From an uncultured Saprospiraceae bacterium (GTDB lineage Bacteria; Bacteroidota; Bacteroidia; Chitinophagales; Saprospiraceae): a DNA stretch of 32,351 bases. Every line of letters starts with the position of its first letter. The first letter of the stretch is position 1. A model generated the notes under the pieces. It had not been told where the DNA came from. It ran no database searches and saw only the letters and a list, made by a program, of their open reading frames with translations. The stretch spans positions 1 to 32,351 of the forward strand of contig CALDEM010000079.1 in the NCBI GenBank assembly GCA_937942435.1, given 5' to 3'. This document shows, piece after piece, positions 1 to 8,563 of this stretch. Position numbers and translations under genes: made by a program.

Positions 1-443
1 GCATCACACTGATAGAACTCTTGATACCTTCCTTTCTGTGGACGATCTGCTCTCCACACGGGTTCTATAGCATAGCGCTTAAAAGGCAGTTGTATGTCAT
101 TCTGATGCATGACGACATACCGTGCAAATGGCACAGTCAGATCATATCTCAACCCCCGCTTGGATATACTCGATGTAAGCTTATTGGAATCTTTGTTGGC
201 TAGTGCCTCCGGGTTTGCTTTAGAGAGGTAGTCTCCGTTATTTAACACTTTAAAAAGAAGTTTATCTCCTTCTTCGCCATACTTGCCAGTTAGTGTGGAG
301 AGGTTTTCCATCACTGGCGTAGAGATACCTTTATAGCCATACTTTATGAAGGCCGACTTTATAACTTTAAATATGTAATCTCTCTTTGCTACCTGCTCGG
401 GCAAAAAATCTCTAGTGCCCTTAGGGATACTCGGCTTGCTCAT
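1..443 (-). CDS. hisS: Histidyl-tRNA synthetase, N-terminal part (partial at window edge)
   Basis: Charges tRNA-His with histidine in the cytoplasm. The reading frame starts at ATG 443-441 and stays open for 147 codons to the left edge, so the C-terminal two thirds lie outside the window. The start reads [17 protein letters not shown], a typical HisS opening (PKGTRDF). Further on come [14 protein letters not shown] and, at the edge, the class II motif 2 signature [20 protein letters not shown]. The gene begins 15 nt after the pheS stop on the same strand, so the two synthetases are probably co-transcribed. The identification is secure; only the missing part cannot be checked. Confidence 0.95.
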   Translation of the reverse strand, partial: MSKPSIPKGTRDFLPEQVAKRDYIFKVIKSAFIKYGYKGISTPVMENLSTLTGKYGEEGDKLLFKVLNNGDYLSKANPEALANKDSNKLTSSISKRGLRYDLTVPFARYVVMHQNDIQLPFKRYAIEPVWRADRPQKGRYQEFYQCD

Positions 444-458
444 ATCGTCAGATTCTAA

Positions 459-1496
459 TTAAAATGCAGCTGTAAACTGACTTAAGAAGCGAGTGTCATT
501 TTCAAAAAGCATCCTTATATCACTGATGTTGTACTTCTGCATAGCAGATCGCTCTATACCAATGCCAAATGCATAACCTGAATATTTTTTAGAATCTATA
601 CCACAGTTATCCAAGACATTAGGATCAACCATGCCACAGCCCAACACTTCTAACCAACCTGTACCTTTCGTCAACTTTCTCGTCGTCTCAGTCTCAGTAC
701 CTAACCATACATCCATCTCAGCACTGGGCTCAGTAAAAGGAAAGTAGCTCGGTCTCAATCGGATATCCGTCTCAGCACCATACATCTCCTTTGCAAAGTA
801 GAGTAAGGTCTGCTTCATATCAGCAAAAGAAACACCTTCATCCACATACAATCCTTCTACTTGATGAAACTGACAGTGTGATCTCGCAGAGATAGTCTCA
901 TTCCTAAAAACACGTCCCGGTGCTATGATTCTAATCGGCGGTTCATGAGCCGTCATCATCCTCGCTTGCACAGAACTCGTGTGTGTCCTTAGCAACATCG
1001 ATGTCGAATCCTTTAAATAGAAAGTATCCTGCATATCTCTTGCTGGGTGATGTTCTGGTGTGTTCATGGCCGTGAAGTTGTGCCAATCATCTTCGATCTC
1101 TCGATCTTCTGCCACTGAGAATCCTATCCTTGTAAATACGTCAATCATATGGTTGAGTACTAACGATACTGGATGTCTAGATCCTATATCAAGTGATCCA
1201 ACAGGTACAGTCATGTCTATAGCAGGCCCGCTTGATTTTGAAGAAGGTCCTGCTAAACCATCTTTGAGTTGGGCAAACTTTGCCTCTGCGGTTTGCTTTA
1301 GCTCATTGAGTTTTTGCCCAAACTCTTTTTTCTGTTCATTAGGAATATTACGCATCTCAGCGAATAATGGCTTAATAGAGTTCTTGCTTCCCAGATATAA
1401 GATCCTGAATGCCTCCAACTCCTCTGGAGTAGCAGGCTGCGCTTCCTTAATCTGACTTAATACCTCTTTGACCTTTTCAAATATCTGTGCTGACAT
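459..1496 (-). CDS. pheS: Phenylalanyl-tRNA synthetase alpha subunit
   Basis: Catalytic alpha subunit of the (alpha-beta)2 PheRS that charges tRNA-Phe. The 345 residues match the usual bacterial length (about 330-350). Residues 1-85 form the N-terminal helical coiled-coil arm that contacts tRNA; the class II core follows. Visible signatures are SRHPVSLVLNHMIDVF (motif 1 region, near 107-121), FRNETISARSHCQFHQVEG (motif 2, about 197-215) and GYAFGIGIERSAM (motif 3, about 307-319). The beta subunit gene pheT is not adjacent, which is common outside enterobacteria; hisS follows 15 nt downstream. A TACCTTTG box at 1523-1530 lies 26 nt upstream of the ATG. Confidence 0.97.
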   Translation of the reverse strand: MSAQIFEKVKEVLSQIKEAQPATPEELEAFRILYLGSKNSIKPLFAEMRNIPNEQKKEFGQKLNELKQTAEAKFAQLKDGLAGPSSKSSGPAIDMTVPVGSLDIGSRHPVSLVLNHMIDVFTRIGFSVAEDREIEDDWHNFTAMNTPEHHPARDMQDTFYLKDSTSMLLRTHTSSVQARMMTAHEPPIRIIAPGRVFRNETISARSHCQFHQVEGLYVDEGVSFADMKQTLLYFAKEMYGAETDIRLRPSYFPFTEPSAEMDVWLGTETETTRKLTKGTGWLEVLGCGMVDPNVLDNCGIDSKKYSGYAFGIGIERSAMQKYNISDIRMLFENDTRFLSQFTAAF

Positions 1497-1522
1497 AACT
1501 TTTAATCACGATGAACGAAATA

Positions 1523-1530
1523 CAAAGGTA
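1523..1530 (-). promoter_or_regulatory. Putative Bacteroidota -7 box for pheS-hisS
   Basis: On the minus strand the sequence reads TACCTTTG, a full match to the Bacteroidota consensus TAnnTTTG. It ends 26 nt before the pheS ATG. A TTG at 1555-1557 is 24 nt upstream, a little far for the -33 element. Inference from consensus only. Confidence 0.5.
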
Positions 1531-1670
1531 AATAAATGAACGCATTGGGTGAGTCAATATGATCGCGACCTTCTCAACTTAAAATGATTGAGTGTCCACT
1601 GTCATCATTATAACAAGACAACTGTTAAGACTTCAGACAATGTCCATATTATGTACTACCTTAATATCAG

Positions 1671-2099
1671 ATGCACTGTACCCTGAGATATTTACTTATA
1701 GCCTTCATAGCATTTGCGGTAAGCGAAAAGACTATGTCACAAGCACTTGCACCTGAGGATAAAACGATCAGCATATACTTTGGTGGAGGCAGTTATTATA
1801 TAGATGAAGAGCAAGAGAGTGATCTTGTCAGATTTATCCAGGATGTTGATAATATCGCTCTTTATCAGATAGAAGTACATGGCCACACTGACAATATAGG
1901 GAGTCGTGAGTTCAACCAATATCTATCACACATGCGCTGTGAAGCAGTGATATATGAGCTGACTGAGATGTTGATCGAACCAGAGACCATCTTTCAATAC
2001 GATCATGGAGAGTCAGACCCCGACTATAACAATGACACTTGGCAAGGCAAGCTACACAACAGACGAGTGGATGTAATCTTAAGAAAACTCGCCATCTAA
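1671..2099 (+). CDS. Small secreted OmpA C-terminal-domain protein
   Basis: A 142-residue protein with an N-terminal signal peptide (hydrophobic RYLLIAFIAFAV, likely cleavage after the SQA near residue 25) followed by a single OmpA/MotB C-terminal domain. The domain is recognised by IEVHGHTDNIGSREFNQYLS with the conserved Arg shortly after (HMRCEAV) and the closing LHNRRVDVIL. There is no room for a beta-barrel or other domain, so it would be a free periplasmic or outer-membrane-attached peptidoglycan-binding module. The signal peptide lacks a clear lipobox. It sits alone between divergent pheS and the aminotransferase gene 30 nt downstream. Partner and precise role are unknown. Confidence 0.8.
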   Translation: MHCTLRYLLIAFIAFAVSEKTMSQALAPEDKTISIYFGGGSYYIDEEQESDLVRFIQDVDNIALYQIEVHGHTDNIGSREFNQYLSHMRCEAVIYELTEMLIEPETIFQYDHGESDPDYNNDTWQGKLHNRRVDVILRKLAI

Positions 2100-2117
2100 A
2101 ATAGGACAAGAAGCACC

Positions 2118-2125
2118 TATATTAG
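2118..2125 (+). promoter_or_regulatory. Possible -7 box (TATATTAG) for the aminotransferase gene
   Basis: TATATTAG matches TAnnTTTG at all but one position and lies exactly 4 nt before the ATG at 2130, the same geometry as at mnmG, the pqiA-like gene and the MDR gene. If used, the transcript would be leaderless. Weak evidence taken alone. Confidence 0.3.
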
Positions 2126-2129
2126 CGAT

Positions 2130-3272
2130 ATGAATATTAAGTCGAAGCTTCCAGATGTAGGGACCACCATATTTACGATCATGAGTAAGATGGCGGCCGA
2201 TCATGGAGCTATCAATCTATCGCAAGGCTTTCCAAACTTTGAAGTTGACCCTATCCTCAAGGACTTAGTAGATCACTACATCAAGACCAATCATAATCAA
2301 TATGCCCCGATGACGGGCATCCCCGAGTTGAGAAAAGCGATAGCCGATAAGAAGAAACTTCTCTATGGCAGAGACTTAGATGCAGATCAAGAAATCACAA
2401 TCACTAATGGGGCAACAGAAGCTATATACTCTGCGATATCAGCACTGATCACTACTGGTGATGAGGTCATCATATTTGAGCCAGCCTATGATAGTTATGT
2501 CCCTGCTATCCAAGTCAATAATGGTATAGCAAAACCAATAAGGCTGAGTAGCCCAAGCTATAAGATAGACTGGACAGAAGTAAGGAGAACAGTAACTGAT
2601 CGCACAAGGATGATCATCTTCAACACGCCACACAACCCAACTGGTTCGATATGGAGTAGTGATGACATCTCAGAACTCAGGGATATCACAAAAGGTACAG
2701 ACATTTTTATTCTGTCTGATGAAGTTTATCAGCATCTCATTTACGATGGTGCACAGCATGAAAGTGTTTTGAGATATGATGATCTATACCAACGCAGTAT
2801 AGTAGCTATGTCATTTGGCAAGACTTTTCACGCAACAGGATGGCGTATAGGATATGTCATAGCGCCAGCGGTCATCTCTACTGAGATTAGAAAGGTTCAT
2901 CAGTTCAATACTTTTAGTATCAATCGTCCGCTGCAACATGCTTTGGCAGATTATCTGAGCGTACCAGATCGGTATCTCAATCTCAATGATTTTTTCCAAT
3001 CTAAGAGGGACTTGTTTATCGACGCTATAAAGAAGAGTCGTTTTAAGCTACTACCGTGTCATGGCACCTATTTTATGTTGGCATCTTATCAAGACATATC
3101 TGACGAGGACGATCAATCATTCGCAAGATGGATGACTAAAGAGTGTGGTGTAGCCGTGATCCCTATATCTTCCTTTTACACAGATGATACAGATGAACAC
3201 ATCATCAGATTTTGTTTTGCCAAGACAGATGAGTTACTGCTACAAGCTGCAGCCTTGATCAGAGAAGTGTAA
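2130..3272 (+). CDS. PLP-dependent class I aminotransferase, methionine/glutamine (YbdL/KAT-like)
   Basis: Cytoplasmic fold-type I aminotransferase of 380 residues, full length for the family. It shows the substrate loop INLSQGFPNF (about 28-37), NTPHNPTG (165-172), SDEVY (196-200) with the PLP-contacting Asp and Tyr, and the Schiff-base lysine K231 in SFGKTFHATGWRIGY. This signature is that of the YbdL/kynurenine aminotransferase group, which prefers methionine, glutamine and aromatic donors. A nitrilase-family gene follows 99 nt downstream; in the known glutamine transaminase/omega-amidase pathway that partner hydrolyses the 2-oxo acid amide produced when glutamine is the donor. The link to methionine salvage is inference from this pairing. 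Kynurenine or cysteine-conjugate activity is possible instead. Confidence 0.9.
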   Translation: MNIKSKLPDVGTTIFTIMSKMAADHGAINLSQGFPNFEVDPILKDLVDHYIKTNHNQYAPMTGIPELRKAIADKKKLLYGRDLDADQEITITNGATEAIYSAISALITTGDEVIIFEPAYDSYVPAIQVNNGIAKPIRLSSPSYKIDWTEVRRTVTDRTRMIIFNTPHNPTGSIWSSDDISELRDITKGTDIFILSDEVYQHLIYDGAQHESVLRYDDLYQRSIVAMSFGKTFHATGWRIGYVIAPAVISTEIRKVHQFNTFSINRPLQHALADYLSVPDRYLNLNDFFQSKRDLFIDAIKKSRFKLLPCHGTYFMLASYQDISDEDDQSFARWMTKECGVAVIPISSFYTDDTDEHIIRFCFAKTDELLLQAAALIREV

Positions 3273-3344
3273 AACACTTTATAAAGTAAGTGATAGGCCC
3301 GAAGGTTTGTTACTTCTAAATTAACTAATGTTCAAACATTCATT

Positions 3345-3352
3345 TAGATTTG
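3345..3352 (+). promoter_or_regulatory. Putative -7 box for the omega-amidase gene
   Basis: TAGATTTG fully matches TAnnTTTG. It lies 19 nt before the preferred ATG at 3372 and 10 nt before an alternative GTG at 3363. It suggests the amidase can be transcribed separately from the aminotransferase. No convincing -33 TTG is seen at the usual spacing. Confidence 0.4.
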
Positions 3353-3371
3353 GGGTCAATCCGTGAATATC

Positions 3372-4148
3372 ATGCAAGACCTTACTCTTACCTTAATTCA
3401 GTCGAACCTGTATTGGCAAGACAAATCAAAAAACCTCACTTCTTTTGAGCAAAAGATAGCTCAGATCGATGAGTCAACTGATCTCGTAATTCTACCCGAG
3501 ATGTTTAGTACTGGGTTTACAATGAACTCCGTGGATCATGCAGAAGAGATGGATGGACCGACGATGCAGTGGATGGCAGAACAAGCCGATAAGGTGGCCG
3601 CTGTTATAATCGGCAGCATCATCATCAAAGAAGGCAAAGACTACTTCAATAGACTGATCTGGATGTTTCCAGGTGGGATGTTTCATACTTACGATAAGCG
3701 CCATTTATTTGCCATGGCGGGTGAGCATGAACACTATACGCAAGGAGAAGAAAAGCTCATCATAGAGCATAAAGGATGGAAGGTCTGCCCTCTGATATGT
3801 TATGATCTGCGTTTTCCAGTATGGGCACGTAATCAAGAATCATATGACCTCCTCATATACATCGCCAACTGGCCTAACAAACGATCCTATGACTGGCGCA
3901 CACTGCTCAAGGCTAGAGCTATAGAAAATCAAGCATATGTAGTCGGTGTTAATAGAGTTGGACGAGATGATAACGGTCATGATTATAGTGGTGACAGCTG
4001 TGTTATCGATCCGGGATGGAAACAAGAACTATTTCATAGTGAAAAAGAAGAGATCGTACACACCATAACCCTATCGGCATCTCATCTACAAGATGTAAGA
4101 ATGAAGCTTCCATTTTTAGTAGACAGTGATGATTATAAGTTGATTTAG
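3372..4148 (+). CDS. Nitrilase-superfamily amidohydrolase, probable omega-amidase (YafV/NIT2-like)
   Basis: Carbon-nitrogen hydrolase of 258 residues. The catalytic Glu-Lys-Cys triad is intact: E43 in LPEMFSTGF, K109 in YDKRHLF and C143 in LICYDLRFPVW. The FSTGFT-MN and RHLFAMAGEHEHYTQG stretches are characteristic of the YafV/omega-amidase branch, which hydrolyses alpha-ketoglutaramate and alpha-ketosuccinamate to ammonia and the oxo acid. I chose the ATG at 3372 (MQDLTLTLIQ) because family members start at this point; a GTG three codons earlier is possible. The upstream aminotransferase supplies a plausible substrate, making the pair a coherent module. Substrate is family-based inference. 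Confidence 0.88.
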   Translation: MQDLTLTLIQSNLYWQDKSKNLTSFEQKIAQIDESTDLVILPEMFSTGFTMNSVDHAEEMDGPTMQWMAEQADKVAAVIIGSIIIKEGKDYFNRLIWMFPGGMFHTYDKRHLFAMAGEHEHYTQGEEKLIIEHKGWKVCPLICYDLRFPVWARNQESYDLLIYIANWPNKRSYDWRTLLKARAIENQAYVVGVNRVGRDDNGHDYSGDSCVIDPGWKQELFHSEKEEIVHTITLSASHLQDVRMKLPFLVDSDDYKLI

Positions 4149-4335
4149 CTTAGCGCGAAATACTTGTTTCAGGGATAAATTATAAAATACTCCTTGAGAT
4201 TTTATGCATTCTATTAAGCATCTCAGTCTAAATGTTATAGATATTATAAGCATACGTTAATAACATCTATCGACGTTCTATGATGGTAAGTTATACTTAG
4301 CTTACTTCTATTATCAACTTTTTAAACCTACTGAG

Positions 4336-5718
4336 ATGCCAAAAAAACTGCTGGCTATAGCTGCTGTCGTGATTGCATTAATTGCTTTATTCTACTTTAC
4401 TCAAGGTAACACCGATACAGATGACACTCTTCTTACAGCCAAGCCGACTAAAGATTTGTTTGTTCAGGAGATCTTCGCTTCTGGTGAGTTGAAAGCTAAG
4501 AAGTCCCTTAAGATACGGGCTCCTGACGGCATGCGTGCAGCAGATATCTGGCAGACGAGTATAAAAGATCTGATCACTGAGGGCACTTTCGTAAATAAAG
4601 GCGACTACATAGGGAGTCTCGATAGAACAGAACTGGCAGGCAAACTCAGTGAGATCGGCTCTCAGATAGAGACCGAGCAAACAAAACTTGAGCAAACAAA
4701 AATAGATACTGCGATATCCATAAAAGCTATACGAGATCAGATCGCAGATGTCGAGTTTAATATGGTTAATGAAAAACTCGAAATGGAAAAGAATGCCTTT
4801 GAACCCGATATGGTGATAGAGCAATCTAAAATCAATCTGAAAAAATCAGAACGCTCACTTAGACAACTGAGTAATCAAAAAGAACTGATTCAGATCCAAA
4901 ATATCGCAAAGGTCAAAGAGGTGGAAGGTGTCATCAAACAGCTTCAATCCAAGATGAGAATACTCAATGAGTTGAGCGGTAAGTTTTCAATTACAGCTCC
5001 TGAGTCAGGGATGCTTATCTATGCTAAAACATGGAATGGAAAGAAAAGTGTAGGTGCTCAGATAAGTAGTTGGGATCCCGTTGTAGCTGAACTCCCGGAC
5101 CTTAGCAAAATGATATCTATTGCATATGTCAATGAAGTAGATATCAGTAAGATTACAAAAGGGCAAAAAGTTGAGGTCAAGGTTGATGCATTTCCTGACA
5201 AGGCCTTTACTGGCAATATCATCAAGGTGGCTAACATCGGTCAAGAACTGAAAAATCAAGACGCCAAGGTATTTGAGATAACAATTGAGATACACGAAGA
5301 AGATGAAGTCATGAAGCCTTCGATGAGCACTTCTAATCAAATCAAGATATACGAATATCCAGATGTAGTCTCTGTACCACTGGATGCATACTATAGTGAT
5401 AGTATAGATTATGTAATCGTTAAGAATGGTAAAGACATCTATAAGCAAGAAGTAGTAAGTGGGCCATTTAGTGAAGATTATATTGTGATCGTTAGTGGTA
5501 TCAGTATGGACGACAACGTACTTTTGTCAAGAGTGAGCGATGAGAATACACCTTTCAAATCTCTTAGTGAAGAAGCTAAAGAAGAGGCCAAGAGTATGCT
5601 CGAAGAATGGAAAAAATCAAAAAAAGCGTACGATGAAGCTAATGTAGAAGCCATCAAAGAACTGGCCGAACCTGCAAATAGAGATGTCGCATCATCAGGT
5701 ATGATTATAATCGGTTAA
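4336..5718 (+). CDS. Efflux membrane-fusion protein (MacA/HlyD family)
   Basis: Periplasmic adaptor of 460 residues, anchored by one N-terminal membrane segment (LLAIAAVVIALIALFYFTQ, about 4-22). It continues with a lipoyl-like half domain, a long alpha-helical hairpin rich in E/K/Q (about 110-220), the second lipoyl half (FSITAPESGMLIYA) and beta-barrel domain (ISIAYVNEVDISKITKGQKV). The C-terminus is an unusual charged tail (SEEAKEEAKSMLEEWKKSKK, about 415-435). In MacA-type pumps this protein bridges the inner-membrane permease and the TolC channel, the next two genes (10- and 8-nt gaps), so the three form one operon. The transported substrate cannot be told. Confidence 0.88.
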   Translation: MPKKLLAIAAVVIALIALFYFTQGNTDTDDTLLTAKPTKDLFVQEIFASGELKAKKSLKIRAPDGMRAADIWQTSIKDLITEGTFVNKGDYIGSLDRTELAGKLSEIGSQIETEQTKLEQTKIDTAISIKAIRDQIADVEFNMVNEKLEMEKNAFEPDMVIEQSKINLKKSERSLRQLSNQKELIQIQNIAKVKEVEGVIKQLQSKMRILNELSGKFSITAPESGMLIYAKTWNGKKSVGAQISSWDPVVAELPDLSKMISIAYVNEVDISKITKGQKVEVKVDAFPDKAFTGNIIKVANIGQELKNQDAKVFEITIEIHEEDEVMKPSMSTSNQIKIYEYPDVVSVPLDAYYSDSIDYVIVKNGKDIYKQEVVSGPFSEDYIVIVSGISMDDNVLLSRVSDENTPFKSLSEEAKEEAKSMLEEWKKSKKAYDEANVEAIKELAEPANRDVASSGMIIIG

Positions 5719-5728
5719 ATCCATAGGT

Positions 5729-7051
5729 ATGTTACAGTGGATATTTACCAACCTAGATGTGGCACTTAATGCCATCAGTCAAAACAAACTGAGATCGTTA
5801 CTCACAGCACTGGGTATCATCTTTGGTGTCGCTGCAGTGATCACTATGCTCTCCATCGGTAATGGTGCGAAGCAAGAGATCCTTGATCAATTAGAATTAA
5901 TAGGAACGAACAATATTGTTATAGAAGCCATCAAACCATCCCTGCAAGATGACACACAGGATGAGGAAGACGAGACATCGAGTTCTTCAAAAGATAAAAA
6001 GGCATACACTCCTGGGCTTGGGTTAAATGATATCAGGTCCATCGCAGAAGTGCTCCCTGGCGTAAAACAGTTGAGTTATGAAGTAGAAAAATCCGTCAAG
6101 GTGATCTACAACAAGACGAATACTTCAGGTACTTGTCGCGGTGTTAACAACGACTTTTTTGTAATTAACAATTTAGAATTAGCAGAGGGGTCTTTTTTCA
6201 ATCCTTTACAAACCAAGAATGGTGTAAATGTATGTGTCATCGGGTCTGACATGGCTAAGATCTTATTCTTAGGTAAGAGTCCACTGGGTCAATACATCAA
6301 AGCAAATGGCGTCGGATTAAAAATCATCGGTGTTCTCGAGAAGCGAGTCATCAGTAAAGAACATCAAGAAAGACTTTCTGTGAGTCCATTTGCACGAGAT
6401 CTGTTTATACCTATTGAGACCTTCTTCCTCAGATATGAAGATCGCTCTTATGTTAGTGCTGAAGACATCAGTAGAAGAGAGCGTGATAAGAAAATATCAA
6501 ACTACCATCAACTTGATAGAGCTATCATTAAGATTGATGATATCAATAAAATAGAAACATCTGCATCTTTAGTTGAACGACTCTTGCTTAGAAAGCATAA
6601 TGACCAAGTAGATTTTAAGGTAAGCGTACCTGAGTTGTTAGTCAAACAACAACAGAGTACGCAAGAGACACTAAACCTCGTATTGGCGATCATCGCAGGT
6701 ATCAGTTTATTAGTCGGAGGGATCGGAATCATGAACATTATGCTCTCCAGTGTACTTGAGCGTATCAAAGAGATAGGAGTGAGAAGATCACTTGGCGCAA
6801 AGAGAAAAGATATCATTTTACAATTCTTATTAGAGGCGGTGCTGATTAGTTTAGCAGGTGGGCTGCTGGGAATCATCTTAGGCATCCTTGGAGCAGAGAT
6901 CATCGGTCAGTATGCTGATATCAATGCCATTGTATCTGGCGTGTCTGTTTTTGTATCGTTTGCTATATCATTTGCAGTAGGACTTGTTTTTGGCATCCTG
7001 CCTGCTCAAAAAGCCGCCAATCTTGATCCTATCACTGCTATCCGAAACTAA
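5729..7051 (+). CDS. ABC transporter permease, MacB/FtsX type
   Basis: Inner-membrane permease of 440 residues with the MacB architecture: an N-terminal membrane helix (SLLTALGIIFGVAAVITMLS), a large periplasmic MacB_PCD domain (about 45-310) and a C-terminal FtsX domain with three helices, including GIGIMNIMLSSVLERIKEIG and RRSLGAKRKDIILQFLLEA. The periplasmic part carries an acidic/serine low-complexity stretch (DDTQDEEDETSSSSKDKK, about 75-92). Unlike E. coli MacB (about 650 residues) there is no fused ATPase domain, and no separate ATPase gene is found next to it, so the motor must be encoded elsewhere. It is translated in an operon with the adaptor and TolC-like genes. Confidence 0.9.
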   Translation: MLQWIFTNLDVALNAISQNKLRSLLTALGIIFGVAAVITMLSIGNGAKQEILDQLELIGTNNIVIEAIKPSLQDDTQDEEDETSSSSKDKKAYTPGLGLNDIRSIAEVLPGVKQLSYEVEKSVKVIYNKTNTSGTCRGVNNDFFVINNLELAEGSFFNPLQTKNGVNVCVIGSDMAKILFLGKSPLGQYIKANGVGLKIIGVLEKRVISKEHQERLSVSPFARDLFIPIETFFLRYEDRSYVSAEDISRRERDKKISNYHQLDRAIIKIDDINKIETSASLVERLLLRKHNDQVDFKVSVPELLVKQQQSTQETLNLVLAIIAGISLLVGGIGIMNIMLSSVLERIKEIGVRRSLGAKRKDIILQFLLEAVLISLAGGLLGIILGILGAEIIGQYADINAIVSGVSVFVSFAISFAVGLVFGILPAQKAANLDPITAIRN

Positions 7052-7059
7052 TCATCAAC

Positions 7060-8562
7060 ATGAGAAAACATCATCCAACATTTATTCTGTATACAGTTCT
7101 ATTGCTATTATGCATAGCACCTCTTTCTAAATTAGAAAGCCAACTAGTCATCAATGCAGATATCAACGAACTGATAGAAACAGCAAGGTCAGGATCGAGT
7201 GCATCTTTAGTGGCTAAAACGAGATTAGAAAATCAGTACTGGAGAAATGTGTCTTTTGATGCGGGATTCAAACCTCAATTAGCCCTCAACGCAACATTAC
7301 CTGACCTCAATCGGGTGATCAGTTCTATACCATTGCCTACGGGAGAAGAAGCATTTGTCAACCGATCTTTCATGACTAATAGAATTGGGCTTTCAGTATT
7401 TCAACAGGTTGCACAAACAGGAGGCACATTTTTTGTTCGCACAGAGTTACAAAGATTGGATTTATTTGAAACCAGTACGCAGAACAAATCAACCTCATAT
7501 CTCTCGACTCCCTTAAACATCGGTTTTAATCAACCACTTTTTCAATTTAACAGTATCAAGTGGAACCAAGAGTTAATGGAACTCCAATACAAGCAAGCAG
7601 AAAAAAGATATATTGAAGAATATGAAATGATTGCAGTAGAAGTAGTCAATCGATTTTTTGAACTCTATCAAACAGAACTAAACTTAGCAACAGCTTTAGA
7701 TAATCAAAGCTATCTCGATAGCTTGGCAAGCACGGCTCGAAAAAGACATGAGCTGGGCAGAATAGGAGAAACTGAAATGCTTCAAGTAGGACTGAGTGCA
7801 CTCAATGCGGATGCTCTAGTCTCAACCTTAAAGCAGGACAAACAAAACAAAACAGAAACGCTCAGAGATTACTTGGGGATAAAAGAAGAAGTACAATTTG
7901 ATCTTAAAGATCCAGGAGAAATAGAAGCCTATATCATCGACACCGAAAGAGCTTTGTTATATGCAAATGAAAATCGCAGTGATATAACAGAATTTGCACT
8001 TCGGATTAAGAATGCACAATTAGAATTAGAGGAAGCGAAGCAAGCCAACAAACCCGATCTAAGGGTTAGTGGTTTCTTTGGATTAACTAATTCTGCGCAA
8101 AGATTTGGTGATGTTTTTAATGGACTCAATGATCAAGAGAGTCTACAATTAAGTATAAATATTCCAATTGCAGATTGGGGACGTACAAAAGCACAAAGAA
8201 AGATTGCTGAGTCTAGCATCGAGTTAGAAGAGTTGTTGATACAGGAAGAAAAAATTAGCTTTAGACGCGAGATCGAAGTAACCATAGAACAATTAGACTT
8301 AGTAAGAAATCGACTTACATTAGCTAAGACGGCCTTAGATATAGCAGGTAAAAGGCAAGACATAACAAAGAAAAGATATCAACTTGGAAAACAGGACGCG
8401 ACCAATCTAAATATTGCCATCCAAGACTACGCTAGTGCGGAGCGAAGTTATTATCAAGCGCTATGGGAGATGTGGCAGACGCATTATAATATCAGATTTC
8501 TGACTCTGTATGATTTTCAAAACAACACGCCGATTGTAGCACCTGAGGTTGAAAAAGAATAA
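7060..8562 (+). CDS. TolC-family outer membrane efflux protein
   Basis: Outer-membrane channel component of 500 residues with a signal peptide (FILYTVLLLLCIAPLS) and two tandem OEP repeats built of long amphipathic helices. Recognisable pieces are VVNRFFELYQTELNLATALD and RKRHELGRIGETEMLQV in the first repeat, and ISFRREIEVTIEQLDLVRNR and RYQLGKQDATNLNIAIQDYA in the second; both repeats show the typical R/K-x-ELG...D/E pattern. It completes the adaptor-permease-channel tripartite pump. Its stop codon is one base from the stop of gldB on the other strand. Confidence 0.9.
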   Translation: MRKHHPTFILYTVLLLLCIAPLSKLESQLVINADINELIETARSGSSASLVAKTRLENQYWRNVSFDAGFKPQLALNATLPDLNRVISSIPLPTGEEAFVNRSFMTNRIGLSVFQQVAQTGGTFFVRTELQRLDLFETSTQNKSTSYLSTPLNIGFNQPLFQFNSIKWNQELMELQYKQAEKRYIEEYEMIAVEVVNRFFELYQTELNLATALDNQSYLDSLASTARKRHELGRIGETEMLQVGLSALNADALVSTLKQDKQNKTETLRDYLGIKEEVQFDLKDPGEIEAYIIDTERALLYANENRSDITEFALRIKNAQLELEEAKQANKPDLRVSGFFGLTNSAQRFGDVFNGLNDQESLQLSINIPIADWGRTKAQRKIAESSIELEELLIQEEKISFRREIEVTIEQLDLVRNRLTLAKTALDIAGKRQDITKKRYQLGKQDATNLNIAIQDYASAERSYYQALWEMWQTHYNIRFLTLYDFQNNTPIVAPEVEKE

Positions 8563-8563
8563 G

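Noticed and set aside
1060..1455. 131-codon plus-strand ORF opposite pheS
   Set aside because: It lies wholly antisense to a full-length, confidently identified pheS and resembles no protein family.
3276..3287. ACTTTATAAAGT palindrome after the aminotransferase gene
   Set aside because: Self-complementary but with no loop and no T-tract, and such 12-mers are common in AT-rich DNA; not supported as a terminator.
3363..3371. GTG start codon for the omega-amidase, three codons upstream of the ATG
   Set aside because: The family begins at the downstream ATG (MQDLTLTLIQ); the GTG adds residues with no family support.
4387..5448. Two antisense ORFs of about 145 codons opposite the adaptor gene
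   Set aside because: They are antisense shadows of a gene with clear membrane-fusion-protein features; their Tyr/Ile/Cys-rich composition is typical of reversed reading.
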